A program made the position numbers and the translations under genes. From the NCBI GenBank assembly GCA_949283205.1, contig CASDSD010000025.1, positions 1-64,000 on the forward strand: a stretch of 64,000 bases of DNA, given 5' to 3'. The notes under the pieces were generated by a model, which was not told the origin of the DNA, searched no databases, and worked only from the letters and a program-made list of their open reading frames with translations. This document shows positions 18,569-27,478 of this stretch, piece by piece. Numbering within the stretch: the stretch's first letter is position 1; each line of letters opens with the position of its first letter. The stretch comes from an uncultured Alistipes sp. GTDB lineage: Bacteria; Bacteroidota; Bacteroidia; Bacteroidales; Rikenellaceae.

Positions 18569-18781
18569 TGTGATAGGATGTGAATATTAATGCGGGAAGA
18601 TATTTCATAAATAGTGAATAATGTGCTGTATTCGCATAAATATGCCGAAAAATTGCATCCATAATGAAGTTATATGCTCTGCTGCAAGAGACGTAAGGAC
18701 GGAGTGTTGTAATTTTACACTCACGTACCCGTAGCGGCGGGTGCATGGAATAGTTCAACCAAACAATAAAAACGATCTGCA

Positions 18782-20227
18782 ATGATAACATTCGTAGCGG
18801 CGCTTGCGGCGCTGATCCTGGGATATGTGTTGTACGGCGCATTCGTCGAGCGCATCTTCGGCGCCGATCCCAAACGCAAAACCCCGTGCTATACCCATGC
18901 CGACGGCGTGGACTACATCCCCATGCCCACATGGAAGGTATACCTCATACAGTTTCTCAATATCGCAGGCACGGGCCCCATATTCGGTTCCATCATGGGT
19001 ATCCTGTTCGGTCCCGCGGCATATCTGTGGATTGTCCTGGGGTCGATCTTCGGCGGTGCGGTGCATGACTACCTCTCGGGCATGATCTCGATACGCAAGG
19101 AAGGCATGAGCCTGCCCGAGATCGTGGGCGACGAGCTCGGCAGCGGCGTGCGCCATGTCATGCGTATCTTTTCTCTCGTGCTGATGGTCCTCGTTGGAAC
19201 GGTATTCGTAACGACGCCCGCGGGGCTGCTCGCGACGATGACGCAGGGCTGGGGTATATTCGGAAGCATCGCATTCTGGTCGGCCGTAATATTCATATAT
19301 TATATTCTGGCGACGCTGCTGCCCATAGATGCCCTCATCGGACGCATATACCCCGTCTTCGGTGTGGCGCTGCTCATCATGGCCGTAGGTGTCCTGGCCG
19401 GTATCTTCACGCATGACGGTTGGATGCCCGAGATTACGGAGGCCTTCTCGAACCACCATCCCAACGGCTCGCTCCCGATATTCCCGATGCTCTTCATCAC
19501 CATCGCCTGCGGCGCCGTGAGCGGATTCCACGCCACGCAGAGCCCCATGATGGCCCGCTGCATCAAGAACGAACGCATGGGCCGCCGCGTATTCTACGGC
19601 GCCATGATCACCGAGGGCATCGTGGCCATGATCTGGGCCGCCGCCGCAATAAAATATGCCGGCAGCTACGAGGGCCTGCAGCAGATGCTCACCTCGGGCG
19701 GCAACTCCAACCCCGCCGTGGTCGTCAATTTCATCTGCAACGACTGGATGGGGCGCGTGGGCGCCATCCTCGCCATCCTCGGCGTCGTGGCCGCCCCCGT
19801 AACGTCGGGAGATACGGCCTTCCGCTGTGCGCGCCTCATCGCATCCGACATCCTCAAGCTGCGGCAGGATACGATCTGGCGGCGTCTGGCCGTATCGCTG
19901 CCGCTCTTCGTCATCGCCGCCGTGCTGATGAACGTCAACTTCGACATCCTGTGGCGCTATTTCGCCTGGTTCAACCAGACGCTCTCGATATTCACCTTCT
20001 GGGCCCTCACCGTGTGGCTGGCGCGCAACGGCAGGAACTTCTATGTTACGCTGCTGCCGGGAATGTTCATGACGGCCGTATGTACGGCATACATCATGGT
20101 CGCACCGGAAGGGTTCCGCCTGCCGCAGACGGCGGGTATCGCGGGAGGCATTGTCGCCGCGGCGGTCCTGTTGCTGCTCTTCGTGCGGTGGCTTCGACTT
20201 TTCAGGACCAATCGCCCCAGGGCATGA
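18782..20227 (+). CDS. cstA: CstA family carbon starvation/pyruvate transporter
   Basis: A 481-residue polytopic membrane protein matching the CstA core: IAGTGPIFGSIMG, FGGAVHDYLSG and APVTSGDTAFRCAR are conserved stretches. E. coli CstA, induced by carbon starvation, takes up peptides or pyruvate and is about 700 residues; this is the shorter form common in Bacteroidetes. It is apparently monocistronic. A long purine-rich repeat block follows before the hexuronate cassette. Confidence 0.9.
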   Translation: MITFVAALAALILGYVLYGAFVERIFGADPKRKTPCYTHADGVDYIPMPTWKVYLIQFLNIAGTGPIFGSIMGILFGPAAYLWIVLGSIFGGAVHDYLSGMISIRKEGMSLPEIVGDELGSGVRHVMRIFSLVLMVLVGTVFVTTPAGLLATMTQGWGIFGSIAFWSAVIFIYYILATLLPIDALIGRIYPVFGVALLIMAVGVLAGIFTHDGWMPEITEAFSNHHPNGSLPIFPMLFITIACGAVSGFHATQSPMMARCIKNERMGRRVFYGAMITEGIVAMIWAAAAIKYAGSYEGLQQMLTSGGNSNPAVVVNFICNDWMGRVGAILAILGVVAAPVTSGDTAFRCARLIASDILKLRQDTIWRRLAVSLPLFVIAAVLMNVNFDILWRYFAWFNQTLSIFTFWALTVWLARNGRNFYVTLLPGMFMTAVCTAYIMVAPEGFRLPQTAGIAGGIVAAAVLLLLFVRWLRLFRTNRPRA

Positions 20228-20237
20228 CCTGAAACAG

Positions 20238-20560
20238 TCTCAAGTGGGCAGCGAGAGCAGAGGGGGAGAGCAGAGAGGGAGAGCAGAGGGGACGAGAACA
20301 GAGCGGGCAGAGAAGTAAGCAGGGCGGGAGATCGGAGAGAAAGATAGCAGAGAGGGTCAGAGATGTAAGCAGAGAGGGAGATCAAATCGGAAGAGAAGAG
20401 AGCGGGAGTAGTGAACGGAGCGGGAGATCGGAGAGGACGAGATCGGAGGGGACGAGATCGGAGGGGACGAGATCGGAGGGGCGGAGAAGTAGAGAGGGGA
20501 GAGGAAGAGGTGGAAGAATGTCGGCAGACGGTGTGGAATGAGATGAGAAGAGAGGTCGGA
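20238..20560 (+). repeat. polypurine tandem-repeat block
   Basis: About 320 bp downstream of cstA are overwhelmingly G and A on the plus strand. They are built of variants of AGAGGGAGAGCAG and GGGAGATCGGAGA. Four consecutive 15-bp units of GAGATCGGAGGGGAC or close variants occupy 20424-20438, 20439-20453, 20454-20468 and 20469-20483. A short frame over it reads RRGRD repeats, which is simply the repeat translated. With the rest of the 566-bp gap (20228-20793) I see no gene here. Confidence 0.85.
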
Positions 20561-20748
20561 AGATGTGAGCGGAGAAAGATCCGGCTGCGGGGGACGGAAA
20601 GCCCCGGCTGCGGCGGAAACGGACCGACGGAAAGAAATAATTTGTGTTTCATCGTATTCGCCGCGGTGCGGCGGAACGGGGCGAGATAAAAATACGGCGC
20701 ACCGGTATAAAAGCGGTATAAAAATTTCCCCCATAAATAATTTTTGTG

Positions 20749-20756
20749 TAATTTTG
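20749..20756 (+). promoter_or_regulatory. -7 box for kdgK
   Basis: TAATTTTG matches TAnnTTTG, 38 bp before the kdgK ATG. A TTTC about 20 bp upstream may serve as a weak -33 element. Confidence 0.6.
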
Positions 20757-20793
20757 CCCTAATTGTACATTATTCGACTAACCTTTTTTCTTT

Positions 20794-21831
20794 ATGAGCA
20801 AAGTTGTCACTTTCGGGGAGATCATGCTTCGGCTGGCCACCCCGGACCATCTCAGATTTCGTCAGGCCCGCACGTTTAACGCCACCTTCGGCGGCGGTGA
20901 GGCCAATGTGGCCGTGTCGCTGGCCAACTACGGCATGGAAGTCGATTTCGTGACGCGTCTGCCTCGAAACGATATGGGCGAGGCATGTGCTGCCGAACTG
21001 CGCAGTTTCGGTGTCGGCACATCGAATATCGTATACGGAGGCGAGCGCCTCGGCATATATTATCTCGAGACGGGCGCCGTTGCCCGCCCGAGCAAGGTCA
21101 TCTATGACCGCGCACATTCGTCGGCCGCAACCGTCGAGCGCGGCATGATCGACTGGGACAAGGTTCTCGAGGGCGCCGACTGGTTCCACTGGACGGGTAT
21201 CACGCCCGCCGTGAGCGCTTCGGCGGCGGAGGTGTGCCTCGATGCCTGCCGTGCGGCGAACCGCCTCGGCGTGAAGGTGTCGTGCGACCTGAACTATCGC
21301 AAGAACCTGTGGAAATACGGCAAGACGGCATCGGAGGTGATGCCGGCGCTTGTGGAGTGCTGCGACGTGATCCTCGGAAACGAGGAGGATGCCGAGAAGG
21401 TCTTCGGCATCAAGCCCGAGGGATTCGATGCCGCCGCAACGAAGGGCGAGGTGGATTCGGCCGCCTTCCGCAGCGTATGCAGCCAGCTCATGGCACGCTT
21501 CCCGCGTGCGAAGAAGGTGGTGATAACGCTTCGCGGCTCGATCAATGCCGACCACAATACGTGGGGCGGCGTGCTCTTCGACGGCAAGACGCTCTACAGT
21601 TCGCCCCGTTACGACATAACCGACATCGTGGACCGTGTGGGCGGCGGCGACTCGTTCATGGGCGGCCTCATATACGGCCTGCTGACATATGACGACGACC
21701 AGCGCGCACTCAACTTCGCCACGGCGGCTTCGGCCCTGAAGCACACGATCTACGGCGACTTCAACATGGTGAGCGTGGCCGAGGTCGAGAACCTGATGAA
21801 GGGCGACGGCTCGGGACGCGTGGCGCGTTGA
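20794..21831 (+). CDS. kdgK: 2-keto-3-deoxygluconate kinase (PfkB family)
   Basis: A 345-residue PfkB sugar kinase. The N-terminal signature GGGEANVAVSLANYG and the C-terminal anion-hole motif DRVGGGDSFMGG (usually DTxGAGD) are present. It is assigned as KDG kinase because the next genes encode KDPG aldolase and a hexuronate-type transporter; kinase plus aldolase turn 2-keto-3-deoxygluconate into pyruvate and glyceraldehyde-3-phosphate. The gap to eda is 165 bp without a terminator, so an operon is likely. Another PfkB specificity remains possible. Confidence 0.88.
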   Translation: MSKVVTFGEIMLRLATPDHLRFRQARTFNATFGGGEANVAVSLANYGMEVDFVTRLPRNDMGEACAAELRSFGVGTSNIVYGGERLGIYYLETGAVARPSKVIYDRAHSSAATVERGMIDWDKVLEGADWFHWTGITPAVSASAAEVCLDACRAANRLGVKVSCDLNYRKNLWKYGKTASEVMPALVECCDVILGNEEDAEKVFGIKPEGFDAAATKGEVDSAAFRSVCSQLMARFPRAKKVVITLRGSINADHNTWGGVLFDGKTLYSSPRYDITDIVDRVGGGDSFMGGLIYGLLTYDDDQRALNFATAASALKHTIYGDFNMVSVAEVENLMKGDGSGRVAR

Positions 21832-21996
21832 CGGTCCTGCCGCATGTGCGCCGGGCGCATGGAATTGCGGGCATGGAATAATTGAATAATATGGTTGAAA
21901 ATATCTGTCGCGGGTCGGGTGCCGTACGCCGTATTGTCCGGCGCGGGCCGCGAAGAGGGTAGACCGGGAATAAAGACAAGGGAAAAACAAAATATC

Positions 21997-22677
21997 ATGG
22001 CAAGATTTTCAAAGATAGATGTACTCTCGACGATGCGTTCGACGGGAATGGTGCCGGTATTCTATTCGGCCGACCTCGACCGCGCCAAGCAGGTGGTCAA
22101 GGCGTGCTATGACGGAGGCGTGAGGGCCTTCGAGTTTACGAATCGCGGCGACTTCGCCCACGAGGTCTTCGGACCTCTGGTGCGCTGGACCGCAAAGGAG
22201 TGCCCCGATATGATCCTCGGCGCGGGCAGCGTCGTGGATGCCCCCACGGCGGCGCTCTACATTCAGCTGGGAGCCTCGTTCATCGTAGGGCCGCTGCTGA
22301 ATCCCGACGTGGCGAAGGTGTGCAACCGCCGTTGCGTGCCGTACACGCCCGGGTGCGGTTCGGTCACGGAGATCGGCATGGCGCAGGAGGCCGGGTGCGA
22401 CCTGATCAAGATATTCCCCGCAGGCAACGTGGGCGGGCCGTCGTTCGTCAAGAACGTCAAGGCGCCGATGCCGTGGGCGATGCTTATGGCCACGGGCGCC
22501 GTCGAGCCCGAGAAACAGAATCTCGAGGCGTGGTTCGCGGCCGGTGTGGATGTCGTGGGCATGGGCTCGAAACTCTTCCCCTCGGCGGATATAGCCGAAG
22601 GGTGCTGGGATGCTATCGCCGCCCGCTGCCGTGAGGCGCTGGGGATAATCGCCGCAGCCCGACAGCCCCGCAAATAG
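21997..22677 (+). CDS. eda: KDPG/KHG aldolase
   Basis: A 226-residue class I aldolase of the lower Entner-Doudoroff route. The Schiff-base lysine region is [14 protein letters not shown], the active-site glutamate region is FEFTNRG, and GAGSV and TPGCGS are conserved. I chose 21997 ([10 protein letters not shown]); the open frame reaches 100 bp further upstream but into implausible sequence. It sits between kdgK and the hexuronate transporter, 41 bp before the latter. Confidence 0.93.
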   Translation: MARFSKIDVLSTMRSTGMVPVFYSADLDRAKQVVKACYDGGVRAFEFTNRGDFAHEVFGPLVRWTAKECPDMILGAGSVVDAPTAALYIQLGASFIVGPLLNPDVAKVCNRRCVPYTPGCGSVTEIGMAQEAGCDLIKIFPAGNVGGPSFVKNVKAPMPWAMLMATGAVEPEKQNLEAWFAAGVDVVGMGSKLFPSADIAEGCWDAIAARCREALGIIAAARQPRK

Positions 22678-22718
22678 AAACTCCTTTGACCTAAAATACC
22701 TACTACAACCAAAACCTT

Positions 22719-24155
22719 ATGACTACACAGCAAACATCCAAAATGACCAACTACCGGTGGGTGATCTGCTCCCTGCTCTTCTTCGCCACCACGATAAACT
22801 ACCTGGACCGTCAGGTATTGTCGCTCACATGGGAGGATTTTATCCGTCCCGAGTTCCACTGGACAAACAGCCACTACGGCCTGGTGACGGGTATCTTCTC
22901 GCTCGTATACGCCATAGCGATGCTCTTCGCGGGCCGCTTCGTCGACAAGCTCGACACCAAGAAGGGCTATTTCTGGAGTATCGGCATCTGGTCGGTAGGC
23001 GCCTGCCTGCATGCCCTGTGCGGTGTTGCGACGGAGTGGTTCGTCGATCTGCCCGATGCCGCGGCAATGCGTGCCGTTGTGGACAACGCCGACCTGATCT
23101 CACGCATAGCCTTCATATCGCTGACGCTGTTCATCATCGCACGATGTGTCCTCGCCGTGGGTGAGGCGGGCAACTTCCCCGCAGCAAACAAGGCTACGGC
23201 AGAGTACTTCCCCAAGAAGGACCGCGCCTATGCAACCAGTATCTTCAACGCCGGATCGACGGTGGGAGCCCTTGCGGCGCCGTTCCTCATCCCGACGCTC
23301 GCGGCGCGATACGGCTGGGAGGCTTCGTTCATCATAATCGGTGCGTTGGGCTTCATCTGGATGGGCTTCTGGCACTTCCTCTACAAGAAACCCGACCAGA
23401 ACCCTGCCGTCAATGCCGCCGAGCTGGAGTATATTAATTCCGATTCGGAGCCCGAGAAACCTGCCGCGGAGACCTCCAACGGCCCGAAGGTGTCGTTGTG
23501 GAAGTGCTTCGGGTATCGCCAGACCTGGGCCTTCATCTCGGGTAAGGCCATTGCCGACGGCGTGTGGTGGTTCTACCTCTTCTGGATGCCGTCGTACCTG
23601 AAGAATGCCTGCGGCATGTCCTCTACGAGCCTCGAGTTCCAGGTGGCGCTGGGCGTGCTCTACCTGATCGTTATGATCTCGCTCTTCGGAGGGTATCTGC
23701 CCACGATCTTCATCGAGCGTTACGGCATGAACCCCTATGCGGGACGTATGCGTGCAATGCTGATCTTCGCCTTCTTCCCGCTGCTGGCGCTGCTGGCACA
23801 GCCCCTGTCGGGATACTCGTACTGGTTCCCCGTCATCTTCGTCGGCATAGCCTGCGCGGCACACCAGTCGTGGTCGGCAAACATCTTCTCGACCGTCGGT
23901 GACATGTTCCCCAAGTCGATGATCGCTACCATCACCGGTATCGGAGGCATGGCGGGCGGTGTCGGTTCGTTCCTCATTCAGACGGGTGCGGGTCGTCTCT
24001 TCGACCACGCCGCAGAAACGAACATGTCGTTCATGGGATACCAGGGCATCGAGGCCGGATACATGATAGCCTTCTCGTTCTGCGCCGTGGCATATATCGC
24101 CAGCTGGCTCGCAATGAAGGCGTTCGTGCCCAAGTACAAGCCTATCGTATTGTAG
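22719..24155 (+). CDS. MFS hexuronate transporter (ExuT-like)
   Basis: A 478-residue, 12-TM major facilitator of the anion:cation symporter group. The opening YRWVICSLLFFATTINYLDR is characteristic of ExuT/UxuT/GudP transporters, which import galacturonate, glucuronate or glucarate with protons. A loop of about 60 residues between helices VI and VII is hydrophilic. Genomic linkage to kdgK and eda supports a hexuronate substrate. No uronate isomerase, mannonate dehydratase or regulator is in the cluster. Confidence 0.9.
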   Translation: MTTQQTSKMTNYRWVICSLLFFATTINYLDRQVLSLTWEDFIRPEFHWTNSHYGLVTGIFSLVYAIAMLFAGRFVDKLDTKKGYFWSIGIWSVGACLHALCGVATEWFVDLPDAAAMRAVVDNADLISRIAFISLTLFIIARCVLAVGEAGNFPAANKATAEYFPKKDRAYATSIFNAGSTVGALAAPFLIPTLAARYGWEASFIIIGALGFIWMGFWHFLYKKPDQNPAVNAAELEYINSDSEPEKPAAETSNGPKVSLWKCFGYRQTWAFISGKAIADGVWWFYLFWMPSYLKNACGMSSTSLEFQVALGVLYLIVMISLFGGYLPTIFIERYGMNPYAGRMRAMLIFAFFPLLALLAQPLSGYSYWFPVIFVGIACAAHQSWSANIFSTVGDMFPKSMIATITGIGGMAGGVGSFLIQTGAGRLFDHAAETNMSFMGYQGIEAGYMIAFSFCAVAYIASWLAMKAFVPKYKPIVL

Positions 24156-24174
24156 CGGCATTCGCCATATGCGT

Positions 24175-24211
24175 GTTACGCCCCGCCTCCTGTCAGGAGG
24201 CGGGGCGTAAC
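24175..24211. terminator. bidirectional terminator
   Basis: A near-perfect 37-nt palindrome: GTTACGCCCCGCCTCCTG and its complement around one T. It lies between the converging transporter gene and the minus-strand barrel protein gene. The flanking T-run on the plus side is weak (CTTTCT). Confidence 0.75.
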
Positions 24212-24233
24212 TTTCTGCGGCCGACCGCGCGCA

Positions 24234-25664
24234 TTATCTTCCGACGGTGAAGCGGATGCCGACGTTGAGGTTGAAGTTCAGCGGCCGCTGCTTGTAGACG
24301 GTCTTGAGCCGGGTGCCGTCGTCGAAGTAGTAGCTTATGCCCGGCTCGGCGTATATCGATACCGTGGGGGTGAAGTCGTAGCGGAGTCCCGCGCCGAGGT
24401 TGGCCGAGAGCTGGAAGGGTTTGTCTTCGGTCTGCTCGACGGTGCTGCGGTAGTCGGTCCCGTCGAGGATATACTTCTTGCGCATGGTGCCGGCGACGCA
24501 CTGCTCGGCCAGGATCCCCGCCGAACCGTATATCCCGAACCGGCGCCAGCGGAGAATGTCGTACTTCAGATTGAGCGGGATACCGATATAGTGGAGCTGC
24601 TGGCGTCCGTCGTAGAAGCTCCTGTGGCTGCCGTCGCGGAAGTCCGAGGCCAGGAGGGTATAGGTGATACCGCTCTCGAGGCCCAGGCGGTCGTTGATCA
24701 TGTATGTGAACGAGACGCCCGCACGTATGGGCTGGTGGTGGCGGATACGGATCTCGGTGTCCTCTCCGCGGTTGTAGAGCAACATGCCCAGCAGCGGGCT
24801 CCCCTCCCAGTGGGTGTCGTTCGATGCCATGACCGATGCCGCCACGCCGTTTGCGCGGCTCCTTGATGCGTATGATGCCGCCGCTCCCGATGCGTAGGCC
24901 CCGAGAGTGAAGGTGTGAGTGCGCTTCCGCACGTTTCCGTGCGGCGTCGCATCTGCATATGCGTTACGGTATGCGTCGCCAGGCCGCTGGTGCGGTTTCG
25001 CCGTGGCGCGATCTCCATCCTCCCGTCCCTGCCGCGTGTCGGTCTGCTTCTGCGGCCGGGCCGCCTCTGCCGGTTGCCGTTCCTGCATCTCGCGATTGTC
25101 GGTTGCGGGGAGCGTGGTGACACGTGACGGCACCGTATTGCCGGCGCCGGTAGTCTCCGTCGCCACGGCTGCGGTTATGACGGCGGCTGCGGTATCCTTG
25201 TCTCCGTTGCGGCGGCCGTTTCCGGGGATCGGGGTTCTGCGGATGTTGCCGTAGTCCGTATCCTCTCCTCTGTTCGCATTCCCCCTGTCTGCCGCATTCT
25301 CGGCTCCGGTCGCGGATGGCGTGACGGCGGCGATGACGGAGTCGTTTGGCTCCGTCTGCATATTCCCGACGGGAGCGTCGTCGCGCAACAGCACCACGGC
25401 CGTGGTGAGCATAAGGACAACGGCTGCCGCAGCTGCGGCGGTACGGCGCACCCATAACGGTATTGTATTATGTCGTTGCGGTGCCGGTCCGGCATCCTCT
25501 GCCTGCGCCGCAGTCCCATTGTCGGCGCCTTGCGCGGCGGCAGCAGCCTCGAGGCGGCGGCTCAAATCCTCCCACAGGCGGTCGGGGGCGTCGGTCTCGA
25601 AGTCGGCCAGGCGATCGTGTATGGCGTTCAGCCACTCATCATTATGCGGCCTCTGCTCTTTCAT
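24234..25664 (-). CDS. anti-sigma-like N-terminus, TM segment and outer-membrane barrel in one protein
   Basis: A 476-residue protein with mixed topology. Residues 1-68 are hydrophilic and helical, with LWEDLSRRLE resembling cytoplasmic N-termini of Bacteroidetes anti-sigma-like proteins. Residues about 69-93 form one TM helix. Residues about 95-245 are a low-complexity Thr/Ala/Asn/Arg linker. Residues about 250-476 look like a small OmpW/PorT-type barrel ending in RFTV. It overlaps the ECF sigma gene by 4 bp (ATGA), so the two are translationally coupled, and it may control that sigma factor (inference). There is no classical signal peptide. Confidence 0.78.
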   Translation of the reverse strand: MKEQRPHNDEWLNAIHDRLADFETDAPDRLWEDLSRRLEAAAAAQGADNGTAAQAEDAGPAPQRHNTIPLWVRRTAAAAAAVVLMLTTAVVLLRDDAPVGNMQTEPNDSVIAAVTPSATGAENAADRGNANRGEDTDYGNIRRTPIPGNGRRNGDKDTAAAVITAAVATETTGAGNTVPSRVTTLPATDNREMQERQPAEAARPQKQTDTRQGREDGDRATAKPHQRPGDAYRNAYADATPHGNVRKRTHTFTLGAYASGAAASYASRSRANGVAASVMASNDTHWEGSPLLGMLLYNRGEDTEIRIRHHQPIRAGVSFTYMINDRLGLESGITYTLLASDFRDGSHRSFYDGRQQLHYIGIPLNLKYDILRWRRFGIYGSAGILAEQCVAGTMRKKYILDGTDYRSTVEQTEDKPFQLSANLGAGLRYDFTPTVSIYAEPGISYYFDDGTRLKTVYKQRPLNFNLNVGIRFTVGR

Positions 25665-26230
25665 CGTGATGCGGAGTTTGCGGTTATGTAACGTTTAATC
25701 TTTTCGGCCAGCAACGCCTTCGCTCTGTGGAGCTGCGAGGCCGAGGTGCTTTCGCTTATGTCGAGCAGCGAGGCTATCTCCCTGTGGCTCTTGCGCTCCA
25801 TGACATAGAGGTTGAATACCGTACGGTAGCCCGCGGGCAGGTCGCGTATCATCGCGTGCAGCGTCTCGGCGGGGATATCCTCCATCGGGGGCTCTTCTTG
25901 GGCGGCCTCTGTAAGCTCCTGCTTCAGGTCGGTCGTCTGCAGCCGTTGTTCGCGTCGGATATGTTTGAGCGCCTCGTTTACCACGATGCGGGTCATCCAC
26001 GCCCTCAGCGACCCCTCGCCGCGATACTCGAAGCGGCCGACGGACGAGAAGATCCTGAGGAAGGCCTCCTGCAGGACATCCTTCACATCCTCGTCGGCGG
26101 CCAGATAACGCGAGCAGACTGCCGTCAGATACCTCACATGGCGGCAATACAACGACTTCATGGCCGTCGTATCGCCGCTCTGTATGAGGCGGAGCGTCTG
26201 CTCTTCGTTAGGTATCGCGTTGTTTGTCAT
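25661..26230 (-). CDS. ECF-type RNA polymerase sigma factor
   Basis: A 189-residue group 4 sigma factor. Region 2 contains DVLQEAFLRIFSSVGRF and SLRAWMTRIVVNEALKH; region 4 contains LPAGYRTVFNLYVMERKSH followed by the helix-turn-helix REIASLLDISESTSASQLHR. It would direct core polymerase to its own set of promoters. It is coupled by an ATGA overlap to the TM/barrel protein gene downstream and lies 148 bp after the NigD-like gene. No FecR-like or canonical zinc anti-sigma is present. Confidence 0.93.
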   Translation of the reverse strand: MTNNAIPNEEQTLRLIQSGDTTAMKSLYCRHVRYLTAVCSRYLAADEDVKDVLQEAFLRIFSSVGRFEYRGEGSLRAWMTRIVVNEALKHIRREQRLQTTDLKQELTEAAQEEPPMEDIPAETLHAMIRDLPAGYRTVFNLYVMERKSHREIASLLDISESTSASQLHRAKALLAEKIKRYITANSASR

Positions 26231-26378
26231 ACCGGCGTCGTCGTTGTGCCGTCATGCACGGCGGGGATACGGCGCGGCAGAGAGTTCGTGGCGCTTCGCC
26301 GCATCCGTTCGGCGGGGATTCTGCCGCCGCCATATAAACGGATTTCTGTTGCGGATGTTGTATGCGGGCCCGCGCCGA

Positions 26379-27179
26379 TTACTCGACGTAGCGGTTGAAG
26401 GCTATGCTCGCGGGGTCGATCTCGCCGCCCGCATTGCCCGTATCGCCGGTATTGTCGCCGTCGCCGTCACCTGCCGTCCCTTCCTCGGGGCGCAGGCGAA
26501 GCGAGAAATCGGTACTCTTGTATCCCATGAACGAACGCCAGGTGAGCCTGATGGTGATCTTGTCTCCGTTGTCGCGCGGCAGGTCATTGAGGTTGAAGGC
26601 GATAAGCGCATCGCCCATATTGCCGTAGATGTCGCCGTTGGCATTGTGGCGCAACTCGAACTCGTAGGGATTTTCGGGGTTGACGCCCGAGACAAGGTTT
26701 ATTACGTGAGGGCAGCACTTGCTGTCCCAGCGGGTGCGTATGCGCAGCGTGAGATATCCGTCCTCGGCTACCGTGACCCAGTCGCGTACGATCTCTATGG
26801 GGTCGTCTCCGTATACGGCGTTGTTCTCGCTCTCGCTGAGGTATGGCACGGGGCGCTTGGTGCGGATGCTGTCGATCCAGTTGACGTTGACATTGGCATA
26901 TGCCGTACGTGTATCCCTGTCCGATGCGTTGACGGTGTAGTTTACCAGCGCGCGCACCTCCTTGTCGCCGAAAGGCGACTTGCTCATGTTCTCGGGGTAG
27001 AGGACCGAGAAGTCGTCGAGCTGCATGAAGAATGATCCGTCGGCCTGGGGGCGTACCGTCACCAGTGCCGTGGGACGCAGGTATCCGTAGTCGTAGTAGT
27101 CGTTATTGTTGCATGAGTGGAGCGTTGCCGCGGCTGCCGCGAGCCCCAGTGCGAGGAAAAGAAATTTTATTTTTTTCAT
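26379..27179 (-). CDS. NigD-like lipoprotein
   Basis: A 266-residue lipoprotein (lipobox TLHSC) with the look of the NigD-like family of Bacteroidetes: an N-terminal OB-like part followed by a beta-rich domain with TRWDSKCCPHVINLVSG and NPYEFELRHNANGD. The function is not established; NigD was named in a bacteriocin locus of Prevotella. The C-terminal tail is Gly/Asp/Glu-rich. It is on the same strand as, and upstream of, the ECF sigma gene, so a shared operon is possible. Confidence 0.8.
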   Translation of the reverse strand: MKKIKFLFLALGLAAAAATLHSCNNNDYYDYGYLRPTALVTVRPQADGSFFMQLDDFSVLYPENMSKSPFGDKEVRALVNYTVNASDRDTRTAYANVNVNWIDSIRTKRPVPYLSESENNAVYGDDPIEIVRDWVTVAEDGYLTLRIRTRWDSKCCPHVINLVSGVNPENPYEFELRHNANGDIYGNMGDALIAFNLNDLPRDNGDKITIRLTWRSFMGYKSTDFSLRLRPEEGTAGDGDGDNTGDTGNAGGEIDPASIAFNRYVE

Positions 27180-27478
27180 ACTCTCTTGGTTTTATGGTTT
27201 GAACTATCCATTAAATCGCGTCATGTGCGAAACCTTGCATCGTATGCGGTGATTTTTTTTTCTGTGCCGGCACGCCGCCGGCGGGACTGCGGCGCCGGAA
27301 CGGTGTGCGATGTCAGCTAACGGTTTGTCTGTTACGGAGGTGCGACGGCGGGACGCTGCCGTGCGGAATGAAAGATTTTGTCGCGGCCGTCGTGTGTTGA
27401 GACGTTTTTTTCGTATATTGCCGATCGGCTCCGACCGCAATGGCGGCGGGATGCGGAGCCGGAAAAAAGAATGGATCC

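Noticed and set aside
18290-20560. Repeat blocks considered as CRISPR arrays
   Set aside because: Units are adjacent or overlapping with no unique spacers of constant length, repeats are degenerate, and no cas gene is present.
20411-20689. Plus-strand frame reading RRGRD repeats
   Set aside because: It is only the translation of the 15-bp purine repeat; composition differs completely from neighbouring genes and no start signal is seen.
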